Assembly (NCBI GenBank): GCA_025457985.1
Contig: JALOTI010000102.1
Coordinates: 1-6,906 of the forward strand
Origin: Leptospira sp.
Lineage (GTDB): Bacteria > Spirochaetota > Leptospiria > Leptospirales > Leptospiraceae
Length of the DNA: 6,906 bases
Direction of reading: 5' to 3'
In this document: positions 1 through 5,678 of the stretch, in pieces
How positions within the stretch are numbered: position 1 is the first letter of the stretch
Layout of the letters: the number at the start of each line of letters is the position of its first letter
Position numbers and translations under genes: made by a program
Notes under the pieces: model-generated
The model's input: the letters and a program-made list of their open reading frames with translations, nothing else
Told to the model about the DNA's origin: nothing
The model's database searches: none

Positions 1-1
1 T

Positions 2-655
2 CATTCTAATTTTTCAATTGAAACATGGAAGGATGGGAAACGAAAGAATAAAGAATATTTATACCAAAAGATTGGTAGGCCTCATTTGGATTTAGAAAAA
101 CCGTTGATTGGTCTTATTGGTAGACTTACGCACCAAAAAGGCTATACTCAATTTCTAGAAACTTATGTCCAAAGAAAATATCTCCCTTTCAACTACGTAG
201 TATTAGGTGCCGGAGACAAAGATTTAGAGGATGGATTTTTTTACCATTCCGACCGAGATCTAGACTCCTTTTATTTTTACAAAGGATATAATGAAGAGCT
301 TGCACACCAAATCGAAGCGGCAAGTGATTTTTTCCTGATGCCATCTTTGTTTGAACCCTGTGGACTCAATCAAATGTATAGCCAAACCTATGGGACCATT
401 CCTATTGTATCTCGGGTGGGCGGACTGAATGATACTGTTTCCGAATCTTTGGATTTAAAGTTAAAAACTGGGATCGTATTTGAACCAGGAGACTCTGCCT
501 CTTTAGGTTATGCACTTGAACGAGCAAAAGACATTTATTATGGACCCGAGCGGGATACCATTGTCCAAAATTGTATGAATCTAAATTGGAGCTGGAAACT
601 TAGAAAAAAAGAGTACGCAGAAGTATACCAAACTGCAATAGACGAACTTTTTTAA
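2..655 (+). CDS. glgA: Glycogen synthase, C-terminal part (partial, cut by window start)
   Basis: The reading frame is open from the left edge and gives 217 residues before TAA, so roughly half of a usual 470-490 residue enzyme is present. GlgA transfers glucose from ADP-glucose to the growing alpha-1,4-glucan in the cytoplasm; it is a GT5 glycosyltransferase with two Rossmann domains. What is seen is the C-terminal nucleotide-binding domain. It begins with a KRKNKE segment near nt 40-60, followed by IGRLTHQKG (about nt 113-142), the hallmark of this domain in GlgA. Next comes PSLFEPCGLNQMY (about nt 341-379), where the Glu at nt 353-355 is the expected catalytic residue. GTIPIVSRVGGLNDTV then contacts the sugar-nucleotide, and the W-S-W segment near the end is typical of the GlgA tail. 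No obvious frameshift is present. The nearest downstream gene on this strand is an unrelated lipoprotein 134 bp away, so glgA is probably last in its transcript. The family call is firm; the exact donor (ADP- or UDP-glucose) is not provable from this fragment. Confidence 0.95.
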   Translation, partial: HSNFSIETWKDGKRKNKEYLYQKIGRPHLDLEKPLIGLIGRLTHQKGYTQFLETYVQRKYLPFNYVVLGAGDKDLEDGFFYHSDRDLDSFYFYKGYNEELAHQIEAASDFFLMPSLFEPCGLNQMYSQTYGTIPIVSRVGGLNDTVSESLDLKLKTGIVFEPGDSASLGYALERAKDIYYGPERDTIVQNCMNLNWSWKLRKKEYAEVYQTAIDELF

Positions 656-662
656 TTATTTG

Positions 663-726
663 CTAGGAAATGTACGCAATGTAACGAAACTCGGATAGAA
701 TCCGAACGATAAAGATGTTTTCCTAG
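663..726. repeat. Nested inverted repeats between glgA and the lipoprotein gene
   Basis: CTAGGAAA at 663-670 is a perfect inverted match to TTTCCTAG at 719-726. Inside it, TCGGAT (691-696) and ATCCGA (700-705) form a 6-bp stem with a 3-nt loop. An RNA from this stretch could fold as a small hairpin enclosed by an outer 8-bp stem. No run of T follows either arm, so it is not a canonical intrinsic terminator for glgA. It may be an RNA processing or termination structure, or part of the 5' leader of the gene at 790. Confidence 0.4.
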
Positions 727-789
727 TGGAAATTTTACGATTCTACTTGTTTATCTAAATTAGAAAGATATTTCCTTAGGAATTTTGGC

Positions 790-2391
790 ATGAAGAAAAA
801 AAAGTCTCTCATTAGATTCTATTTTTTAAACTATTTACTCTTAATAATTAGTATATTCAACTTTAACTGTAAACTCAATTTAAACAATCCAGGCGACCCC
901 TTCTCTAAGGCATTTTTAGAAACATTTTTACTCCGAGCCTATCTAGACTCTCTATGTGATCCGAATGTCAGGGGGACTGTGCGGTTGGGTAGTGGGAGTT
1001 ATTTTACAGTTGTTAATGATTTAAAACAATTTAATGGTGATATTTACTTCTCTGCAAGTGTTAGCGAGCCCGTAGACTGGAATGGGAAAACCAATGGTCT
1101 GAACTTTTCCTTTTCGGGATCAATTCCAAATGCGAACATTATTATTGGTAAAGTCAACGGTAAGTCCTTTCAAATCGAATGGATAGACTATTTAGGTGAA
1201 AGTAACGGAAATGTACAAGACGCTACCTTTGCTTCGCTTTTCAAATTTGCTAATGGAGACGTTGGAGTATCAACGGCGGTAACCACAACTCAAGCGGGAT
1301 CGATTAACTCAAAGGCAGCGGACCCCACTGCCGCCATTCATATTGTTAGATACAATCCGAAAGGCGCTCGCGTCTGGTCTCGGTATCTCAACAAACCAAC
1401 TTCCGAATTTAATGCTAGTAATTCTTTTTTTGCAATTGTGGATGAGCTCGACAGGATCCACTTTTTCTATCAAACACTAAATTCTACGGGCACGGCTGAT
1501 ACAGTTGGTTTCTCCGACTTACCGATACCTTCGAACCAGACCTCGGGCCAACTGGGTAAAAATGAAATTGGTTGGGTGACTATAAATGGAGATGGTTCTG
1601 GAAATTCGCAGAGATTCATCATCGGCGACAACTCAAACAATCATTATATTACCGCACGTAGTGGTGTCACAATTGGAAATAACATTATTATTGCAGGAGT
1701 ATCAACCGGTATTGTTGATGGCTTTCCCAATCACCCAGCGCCTGGCAGCTCCGGTATTAGTACTTTATTTATAAAATTAGGACTAGATTTTTCCGTACAA
1801 AATGTAAGATATTACGGGAATACAAACGGTGTTGCACAAGACGAAATCGCAAGACTTGTTTACGAAAACAACCGACTCTTTGCTTACGGTGCAGGTGATG
1901 GAGGCGGATTTGGAAATCCGGCACAGCCATTCCTAAGTAATTCAAATTCGAGTATACTTTATATGCGTACAGATTCCAACTTAAATCTTCTCTGGCATAG
2001 TTATCTAGGATCTTCTACATCTGGTTTTGCAAATGATCCTGCAATTTTATCAATTGAGAATCGTATCAATGCGCTTACCTCAAAACTCTTTGGCACTTTC
2101 GATGGCCTAAAGTTGACAGGCTACGACTCAATTTCCTCTGGCTCCTCTGTGAACCCTTTCCCATTTATCACAGCGAGGTTAGATCCAGATACAGGAACCT
2201 TTAGATCATTGTTTTATGAAACCAATTCAAATGCAGCGACAACAGCTGCAATCACAAGACTTGCTGCTTTCCGACACAATTTGGATGTATGTTCCGGAAG
2301 AATGGTAAAATCAAAAAATGTTTTTTTGAATAATAGCGGAAGTATAGGTTTTTTAGAAATCTCAACTCGTCCTGCAAACGAGGAGCCGTAG
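790..2391 (+). CDS. Putative lipoprotein with six beta-propeller-like (SBBP-type) repeats
   Basis: This 533-residue protein starts at an ATG preceded by AGGA at 778-781 (8-nt spacing). Residues 1-26 are a lipoprotein signal: KKKK, a hydrophobic core (about 10-25), then FNFNC with Cys27 as the predicted acylated residue. Asn at -1 and Phe at -2 are non-canonical for E. coli but common in spirochaetes, so export to a membrane surface is expected. The mature part is rich in Asn, Ser and Gly. It repeats a pattern of short beta strand, polar turn, aromatic-x-x-Y-hydrophobic-G, then a second strand pair. Repeats start near residues 122, 188, 264, 330, 394 and 464, spaced 64-76 residues apart, like blades of SBBP-type beta-propellers. 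Examples are IEWIDYLGES, RVWSRYLNKP and LLWHSYLGSS. Only two other cysteines exist, Cys56 and Cys501, at the two ends of the repeat region, which suggests a ring-closing disulfide. No catalytic motif was recognised, so a binding or surface role is a guess. The gene converges with another lipoprotein gene 55 bp away. Confidence 0.85.
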   Translation: MKKKKSLIRFYFLNYLLLIISIFNFNCKLNLNNPGDPFSKAFLETFLLRAYLDSLCDPNVRGTVRLGSGSYFTVVNDLKQFNGDIYFSASVSEPVDWNGKTNGLNFSFSGSIPNANIIIGKVNGKSFQIEWIDYLGESNGNVQDATFASLFKFANGDVGVSTAVTTTQAGSINSKAADPTAAIHIVRYNPKGARVWSRYLNKPTSEFNASNSFFAIVDELDRIHFFYQTLNSTGTADTVGFSDLPIPSNQTSGQLGKNEIGWVTINGDGSGNSQRFIIGDNSNNHYITARSGVTIGNNIIIAGVSTGIVDGFPNHPAPGSSGISTLFIKLGLDFSVQNVRYYGNTNGVAQDEIARLVYENNRLFAYGAGDGGGFGNPAQPFLSNSNSSILYMRTDSNLNLLWHSYLGSSTSGFANDPAILSIENRINALTSKLFGTFDGLKLTGYDSISSGSSVNPFPFITARLDPDTGTFRSLFYETNSNAATTAAITRLAAFRHNLDVCSGRMVKSKNVFLNNSGSIGFLEISTRPANEEP

Positions 2392-2400
2392 CGCTCCTCG
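2379..2400. terminator. GC-rich stem-loop spanning the stop codon of the propeller lipoprotein gene
   Basis: CGAGGAGC (2379-2386) pairs perfectly with GCTCCTCG (2393-2400) around a 6-nt loop that contains the TAG stop (2389-2391). It is the strongest hairpin between the two convergent genes. A T-rich run lies about 20 nt downstream on the + strand (2419-2425), not directly after the stem, so it is only an imperfect intrinsic terminator. It may act in 3'-end formation or in protecting the transcript end. Confidence 0.45.
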
Positions 2401-2434
2401 GTAGAATTGTTGAATCTTATTTTTTATGAAGTAT

Positions 2435-2453
2435 GGAGTAAAGACCTTACTCC
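2435..2453. terminator. Stem-loop spanning the stop codon of the glycine-rich lipoprotein gene
   Basis: GGAGTAA (2435-2441) and TTACTCC (2447-2453) form a 7-bp perfect inverted repeat with a 5-nt loop. On the minus strand the first arm contains the TAA stop of the 2447-4246 gene (2449-2447). On that strand the stem is followed by an A-rich, not T-rich, stretch, so it does not look like a classical terminator. It mirrors the stop-codon hairpin of the opposing gene 34 bp away. Confidence 0.35.
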
Positions 2454-4246
2454 CAGCTAACATTCTTTCGCAAACCACTTTGGCCTGCAACACCCGTACC
2501 TGCAATCGATCCAGCGAGACCCAAACTGCCGAGAGTGAATTGGCTACCACTCGTTGTAAAGGAACTCCCGGTTTGCGAATAGATGCCCATGGAATGCCCC
2601 CCATACCCGGAGGCAGAATTCCTTGCACTTCCACCCTGGCCTGCCACTCCGGATACAAATTCGTTATTGGTTAAAGTAAGAGAACCAATAGTTTTTAAAT
2701 AGAGTGCAATAGACGAGCCTCCACTGCCAGCGCTTCCGTCTCCTCCATCTCCTCCTTTGCCCCCAGGAGCACCATCTCCACCTGCGCCTACCTCACCGAT
2801 AGACATTTTTGCTCCTGAACCTTTCAACCCACCCGCACCGCCGATCCCGCCATTGCCAGCCAATCCACCACTACCCGCAGAACCTGAGATAAAACGTGAG
2901 CTAGCAATGGTAACCTCGTCTAAATCGAGTAATACGGTGGCAAAACTAGACCCACCACCTCGACTACCCGTACCCTTGGTAGCCTTACTACCTGCAGCTC
3001 CACCACCGCCACCGCCATTTCCCGTTCCATCATCACAAAAAGTACAAAACTGACCACCACCACCACCGCCACCACTTCCTGGAACTCCATCTTGGCCATC
3101 TTCACCATCGTTTCCGTTAGATGGTTGGTAGAAAGGGGAGAAAACACCAATGGAACCAATAGATCCAGAGCCCTGGTTTCCACTAGCGCCATTTCCGATC
3201 GCGCAAGTAGGTGCAAGTCCAGTTTTCCCAGGATCTCCCCATGCACCGCCGACACCTCCGCAAGAACCTAGGCCAGTGACTCCATTCTCTCTACTTCTTC
3301 CTCCTCTTCCTCCTGCAAATCCGTTTAAGCTCTCGAGAGTAGGATGAAGTCCTTTCGAACCTCCTAACCCCAGCCATGTGTCGGTGTAATCATCATCCCC
3401 GTTCGAACCATTCCCGCCGTTTCCACCAGCAACCCCGTTTTCCCCGTTGGTGCCATCCGCACCGGAAGCCGCAGTTCCAGATCGGACCTCCGAGTTCTCA
3501 ATCGTTAGTTTAGAAAGACTAGAAACCAAGATCCCAATACTGGATCCAGGTGCAGATGATTTTTGTTCAGGCACAGAGCCTGCACGAAGTTTAACCCTTT
3601 TTAAAGTGAGTTTAGCCGTTCCACTTGTAACAAGAATTCCATACGAACTTTCGTTTGGTGAGGTCGGATTTTTAGCTGTGATTTCAAAACCAGAGATCTC
3701 GGAATCTCCATTTAAATTTGCATACATCAAACCAATGCGGTTTGTTTTCCATTTGGTAGAATTGTTTGTTAGGTCACGAACCCATTCCGCCGAATATCCA
3801 CCATAAATACTCACACCAGACTTAACATTCAAAGTGGCCGTTTCTTCTTCGTAAGAATTTCCAGAGGAACGAGTCGCAACACAAATGGCCTTTCCTGCAT
3901 CTGCGAGCTCCATAGCTTTTTTGATGGATTGAACGGGTGCTGTTTTTGTACCAGCATTTGAGTCAGAACCAGAGTCAGCATTTACATAGAAAGCATTTGT
4001 TCCCAAGACACAAACATCACTGCTTGGAGCTGGGGGTGTCGGTGTTGGGTCAACTGCTGGAATCACAGGGTCGGTAGAAGTAGTAGTTCCAGTTCCCGTC
4101 GAAGTTTCTCCGTTTCCACTGGCCCCTCCCAGAGCCAAAGCAAGGGCTGCTCCCAAAGAATCATCCGAAGATCCAGGATTTAAGAAACACCCAAATGAGT
4201 TTACAGTAATAAAAAAGGCAATTACGCTAAGTTGTATTTTTTTCAT
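2447..4246 (-). CDS. Putative lipoprotein: DUF1565-like beta-helix with glycine-rich Gly-X-Y blocks
   Basis: The frame is open from a TTG at 4306, but the ATG at 4246 is chosen because a signal peptide begins exactly there: MKK, a hydrophobic core, then NSFGC with predicted lipidated Cys20. This gives 599 residues. Residues 21-78 are a low-complexity Gly/Ser/Thr/Pro tether. Residues 86-150 (FYVNADSGSDSNAGT, then IKKAMELAD) match the start of DUF1565-type right-handed parallel beta-helix proteins. After that a rung-like module of the form SSIGILV followed by LTIENSEV recurs near residues 200, 235, 432, 510 and 551, separated by glycine-rich loops of very different length. Many loops are in strict Gly-X-Y register (262-285, 378-398, 455-478, 489-511). 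Six non-lipid cysteines are present (79, 122, 329, 348, 401, 404), with 401/404 as CTFC. No polysaccharide-lyase active site was recognised, so enzymatic activity is not claimed. The likely location is the cell surface or periplasm. The upstream SD is weak (GAGAA about 13 nt before ATG). The gene diverges from the DUF1304-sigma operon. Confidence 0.85.
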   Translation of the reverse strand: MKKIQLSVIAFFITVNSFGCFLNPGSSDDSLGAALALALGGASGNGETSTGTGTTTSTDPVIPAVDPTPTPPAPSSDVCVLGTNAFYVNADSGSDSNAGTKTAPVQSIKKAMELADAGKAICVATRSSGNSYEEETATLNVKSGVSIYGGYSAEWVRDLTNNSTKWKTNRIGLMYANLNGDSEISGFEITAKNPTSPNESSYGILVTSGTAKLTLKRVKLRAGSVPEQKSSAPGSSIGILVSSLSKLTIENSEVRSGTAASGADGTNGENGVAGGNGGNGSNGDDDYTDTWLGLGGSKGLHPTLESLNGFAGGRGGRSRENGVTGLGSCGGVGGAWGDPGKTGLAPTCAIGNGASGNQGSGSIGSIGVFSPFYQPSNGNDGEDGQDGVPGSGGGGGGGQFCTFCDDGTGNGGGGGGAAGSKATKGTGSRGGGSSFATVLLDLDEVTIASSRFISGSAGSGGLAGNGGIGGAGGLKGSGAKMSIGEVGAGGDGAPGGKGGDGGDGSAGSGGSSIALYLKTIGSLTLTNNEFVSGVAGQGGSARNSASGYGGHSMGIYSQTGSSFTTSGSQFTLGSLGLAGSIAGTGVAGQSGLRKNVSWE

Positions 4247-4332
4247 GTGTTTTTCAATTCTCAGTTTTTTTGAAGTAACCTCCCTTAGAATCCTATTGTC
4301 ACGCAAAAATCGACGGAAGGGATTTGCGACTG

Positions 4333-4378
4333 AACGTTAAAAACGTTTTTGGGCCCAATTTTGAACGTTATTAACGTT
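4333..4378. promoter_or_regulatory. Operator-like array: four AACGTT palindromes in two 15-bp units
   Basis: AACGTT occurs at 4333-4338, 4342-4347, 4364-4369 and 4373-4378. It is paired as AACGTT-aaa-AACGTT (4333-4347) and AACGTT-att-AACGTT (4364-4378). The two units lie 31 bp apart centre to centre, close to three helical turns, so proteins bound to both would face the same side. A 10-bp palindrome, TTGGGCCCAA (4349-4358), sits between them. No other AACGTT was noticed in the window. The array lies between divergent genes, 84 bp before the DUF1304 start and 87 bp before the lipoprotein start, so it could control either or both. The binding protein is unknown. Confidence 0.6.
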
Positions 4379-4380
4379 AT

Positions 4381-4400
4381 TTTGGAATTTTTTTTCCAAA
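4381..4400. repeat. Inverted repeat TTTGGAA-N6-TTCCAAA
   Basis: TTTGGAA (4381-4387) and TTCCAAA (4394-4400) are a perfect 7-bp inverted repeat around six T residues, directly downstream of the AACGTT array. It could be an RNA hairpin in the leader of the DUF1304 transcript, a binding site, or a terminator-like block for minus-strand transcription. No choice can be made from sequence alone. Confidence 0.4.
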
Positions 4401-4407
4401 CTCGGTC

Positions 4408-4428
4408 ACAACGCACAAAAGCCGTTGT
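4408..4428. repeat. Inverted repeat ACAACG-N9-CGTTGT
   Basis: ACAACG (4408-4413) and CGTTGT (4423-4428) are inverted around 9 nt and reuse the AACG/CGTT core found in the array 30-75 bp upstream. This could be a further degenerate operator or a stem in the 5' leader of the DUF1304 gene, whose SD begins 23 nt later. Confidence 0.35.
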
Positions 4429-4450
4429 CCGAATTGGGTAAAGAATCATT

Positions 4451-4456
4451 AGGAGG
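4451..4456 (+). promoter_or_regulatory. Strong Shine-Dalgarno AGGAGG for the DUF1304 gene
   Basis: A perfect AGGAGG lies 5 nt before the ATG at 4462. It fixes this start and is the best ribosome-binding site in the window; the other starts have only partial matches. Confidence 0.85.
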
Positions 4457-4461
4457 ATTCA

Positions 4462-4839
4462 ATGAAACTCATCTCTCTATTTCTTACTGGTTTTGTAGCA
4501 TTAGAACATGTATTCATTTTGGTTTTGGAAATGTTTTTGTGGCAGACGGAATACGGAATGAAAACCTTCCAACTTACCCCAGAAACCGCAAGTATCACCG
4601 CTACTCTGGCAAAAAATCAAGGTTTGTATAATGGATTTTTAGCCGCAGGATTATTTTGGGCTTTGTTGTTTATTAAAGATAGTAAGCAAAAATACCAAAC
4701 GATCATCTTCTTTTTGGTTTGTATCATTGTTGCTGGAATTTATGGTTCCTTGACAGCTAAGTTTTCGATTTTGTTTACGCAAGGGTTTCCTGCAGGTCTG
4801 GCTTTGGTGTTGCATTTAGTTTCAAATAGGGAAAAATGA
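4462..4839 (+). CDS. DUF1304 family small integral membrane protein
   Basis: The 125-residue protein has four predicted membrane helices (about 3-27, 54-72, 79-97, 100-120) and no soluble domain. It carries the conserved features of DUF1304: LEMFLW at residues 22-27 following the first helix, NQGLYNGFLAAGL at 52-64, and a final QGFPAGLAL block at 107-115. Its length matches the family (about 115-130). No catalytic activity is established for the family, so only inner-membrane location is inferred. The start is well supported by a perfect SD. Its TGA overlaps the ATG of the sigma factor (ATGA, 4836-4839), so the two are almost certainly co-transcribed and translationally coupled. That makes a functional link to the sigma factor plausible, possibly as a sensor, anti-sigma partner or target. 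The promoter region contains the AACGTT array. Confidence 0.92.
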   Translation: MKLISLFLTGFVALEHVFILVLEMFLWQTEYGMKTFQLTPETASITATLAKNQGLYNGFLAAGLFWALLFIKDSKQKYQTIIFFLVCIIVAGIYGSLTAKFSILFTQGFPAGLALVLHLVSNREK

Positions 4840-5672
4840 TTACAGATCCACACAAACAACTATTAGATGAATGTTTGAGTGGTAATTCAAAAGCATTGGA
4901 AGATTTAATTAAAATCTTCCAACCGAAAATATTTTCTCTATCACTAAAGTTTCTTTGGGAACCCGAAGATGCAAGTGATGCCACTCAAGAAATTTTAATC
5001 AAAGTGATTACTCATTTGGGTACCTTTCGAAAGGAAGCAAAACTTTCCACTTGGATATACAGAGTGGCTACAAACCACCTTATCAATGCGAAAAAAAAGA
5101 AAAACAACCTAAACCAACTTCGATTCCGGCAAGTTGAAAAACAACTCTCCATCCACAATCACAATCAAGATTCTGATTCTTCGAAGTTACCGTTTTTGGT
5201 TTATAATATTCAAATGGCATGCACCAATGCTATGTTATTGTGTCTATCAAAGAACTATAGAATTGCGTACATCCTTGGAGAAGTATTCGGTGTATCGAGT
5301 GAAGAAGGTTCTTGGATTTTGGATATTGGGAATGATTTGTATAGAAAACGTCTATCGCGCGCTAGACTACAAATGGATGAATTCTTAGGAAAACAATGTA
5401 GTCTTTCAAATTCTACCAATCCATGCAAATGCAATAATCGAATTCGATATATGGAAAAAAAGGGAAAGATCCAAACATATCTAGAGTATTCAAAAATTAT
5501 GGAATCCTCTGGTAAATGGAAGGACACAACAGTTTTATATCCAGAAATTAAAAAAATCCGCAAGGTTGCCGAAATTTATCGTAACATTCCAGACTTAGAA
5601 CCAAAGGATGAAACCCTTCTAAAAATTCAAAATTTACTTACTAAGGGTTCTCTACAAATTTTAAGAGAATAA
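4836..5672 (+). CDS. ECF-type RNA polymerase sigma factor with C-terminal Cys motif and extension
   Basis: The 278-residue protein is longer than a minimal ECF factor (about 170-200). Sigma region 2 covers about 10-85. It contains the DASDATQEILIKV segment (core RNAP and -10 contact) and the FRKEAKLSTWIYRVATNHLIN block (-10 melting and recognition). A Lys-rich then His/Asp/Ser linker (85-118) leads to region 4 (about 125-185), whose helix-turn-helix ends in DLYRKRLSRARLQM and reads -35 elements. Directly after it comes C188-x8-C197-x-C199 within CSLSNSTNPCKC. From memory, a related CGLxNPxxPCRC-like motif follows the same YRKRLSRAR stretch in a subset of sigma-70-like proteins. A basic helical tail (200-278) follows. 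Translation is coupled to the DUF1304 gene. No anti-sigma gene lies downstream, since the next gene is convergent. The Cys cluster and tail could therefore bind metal or sense redox in cis, which is inference. Confidence 0.9.
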   Translation: MITDPHKQLLDECLSGNSKALEDLIKIFQPKIFSLSLKFLWEPEDASDATQEILIKVITHLGTFRKEAKLSTWIYRVATNHLINAKKKKNNLNQLRFRQVEKQLSIHNHNQDSDSSKLPFLVYNIQMACTNAMLLCLSKNYRIAYILGEVFGVSSEEGSWILDIGNDLYRKRLSRARLQMDEFLGKQCSLSNSTNPCKCNNRIRYMEKKGKIQTYLEYSKIMESSGKWKDTTVLYPEIKKIRKVAEIYRNIPDLEPKDETLLKIQNLLTKGSLQILRE

Positions 5673-5678
5673 AAAAGT

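Noticed and set aside
2362..2674. Open frames across the convergent gene ends (2362-2658 minus, 2426-2674 plus)
   Set aside because: They overlap the supported lipoprotein gene ends in other frames and have no protein features.
2757..3347. Proline-rich open frames on the + strand (2757-3053, 3150-3347) and a Val-rich minus frame (2920-3255)
   Set aside because: They lie opposite to or out of frame with the Gly-rich lipoprotein gene; GGN codons read as Pro-rich on the other strand. No SD or recognisable domain.
4247..4306. N-terminal extension of the Gly-rich lipoprotein from TTG at 4306
   Set aside because: It would place 20 charged residues before a typical lipoprotein signal peptide; the ATG at 4246 fits export. 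A GGGAGG at 4279-4284 (minus strand) has no start codon at a proper distance.
4331..4378. TGAAC motifs as -35 elements of an autoregulated ECF promoter
   Set aside because: No CGT-type -10 motif lies 16-17 nt downstream of either copy, on either strand.
4425..4631. 68-residue + frame overlapping the DUF1304 gene
   Set aside because: Out-of-frame overlap with a well supported gene that has a perfect SD; no features of its own.
5134..5563. Short frames inside the sigma gene (5134-5388 plus, 5255-5563 minus)
   Set aside because: Out-of-frame with a well supported sigma factor and without domains.
5648..5669. TTCTCT-N10-AGAGAA hairpin at the end of the sigma gene as a terminator
   Set aside because: It is followed by A residues on the + strand, and on the minus strand the T-run comes before the stem and not after it, so neither direction fits an intrinsic terminator.
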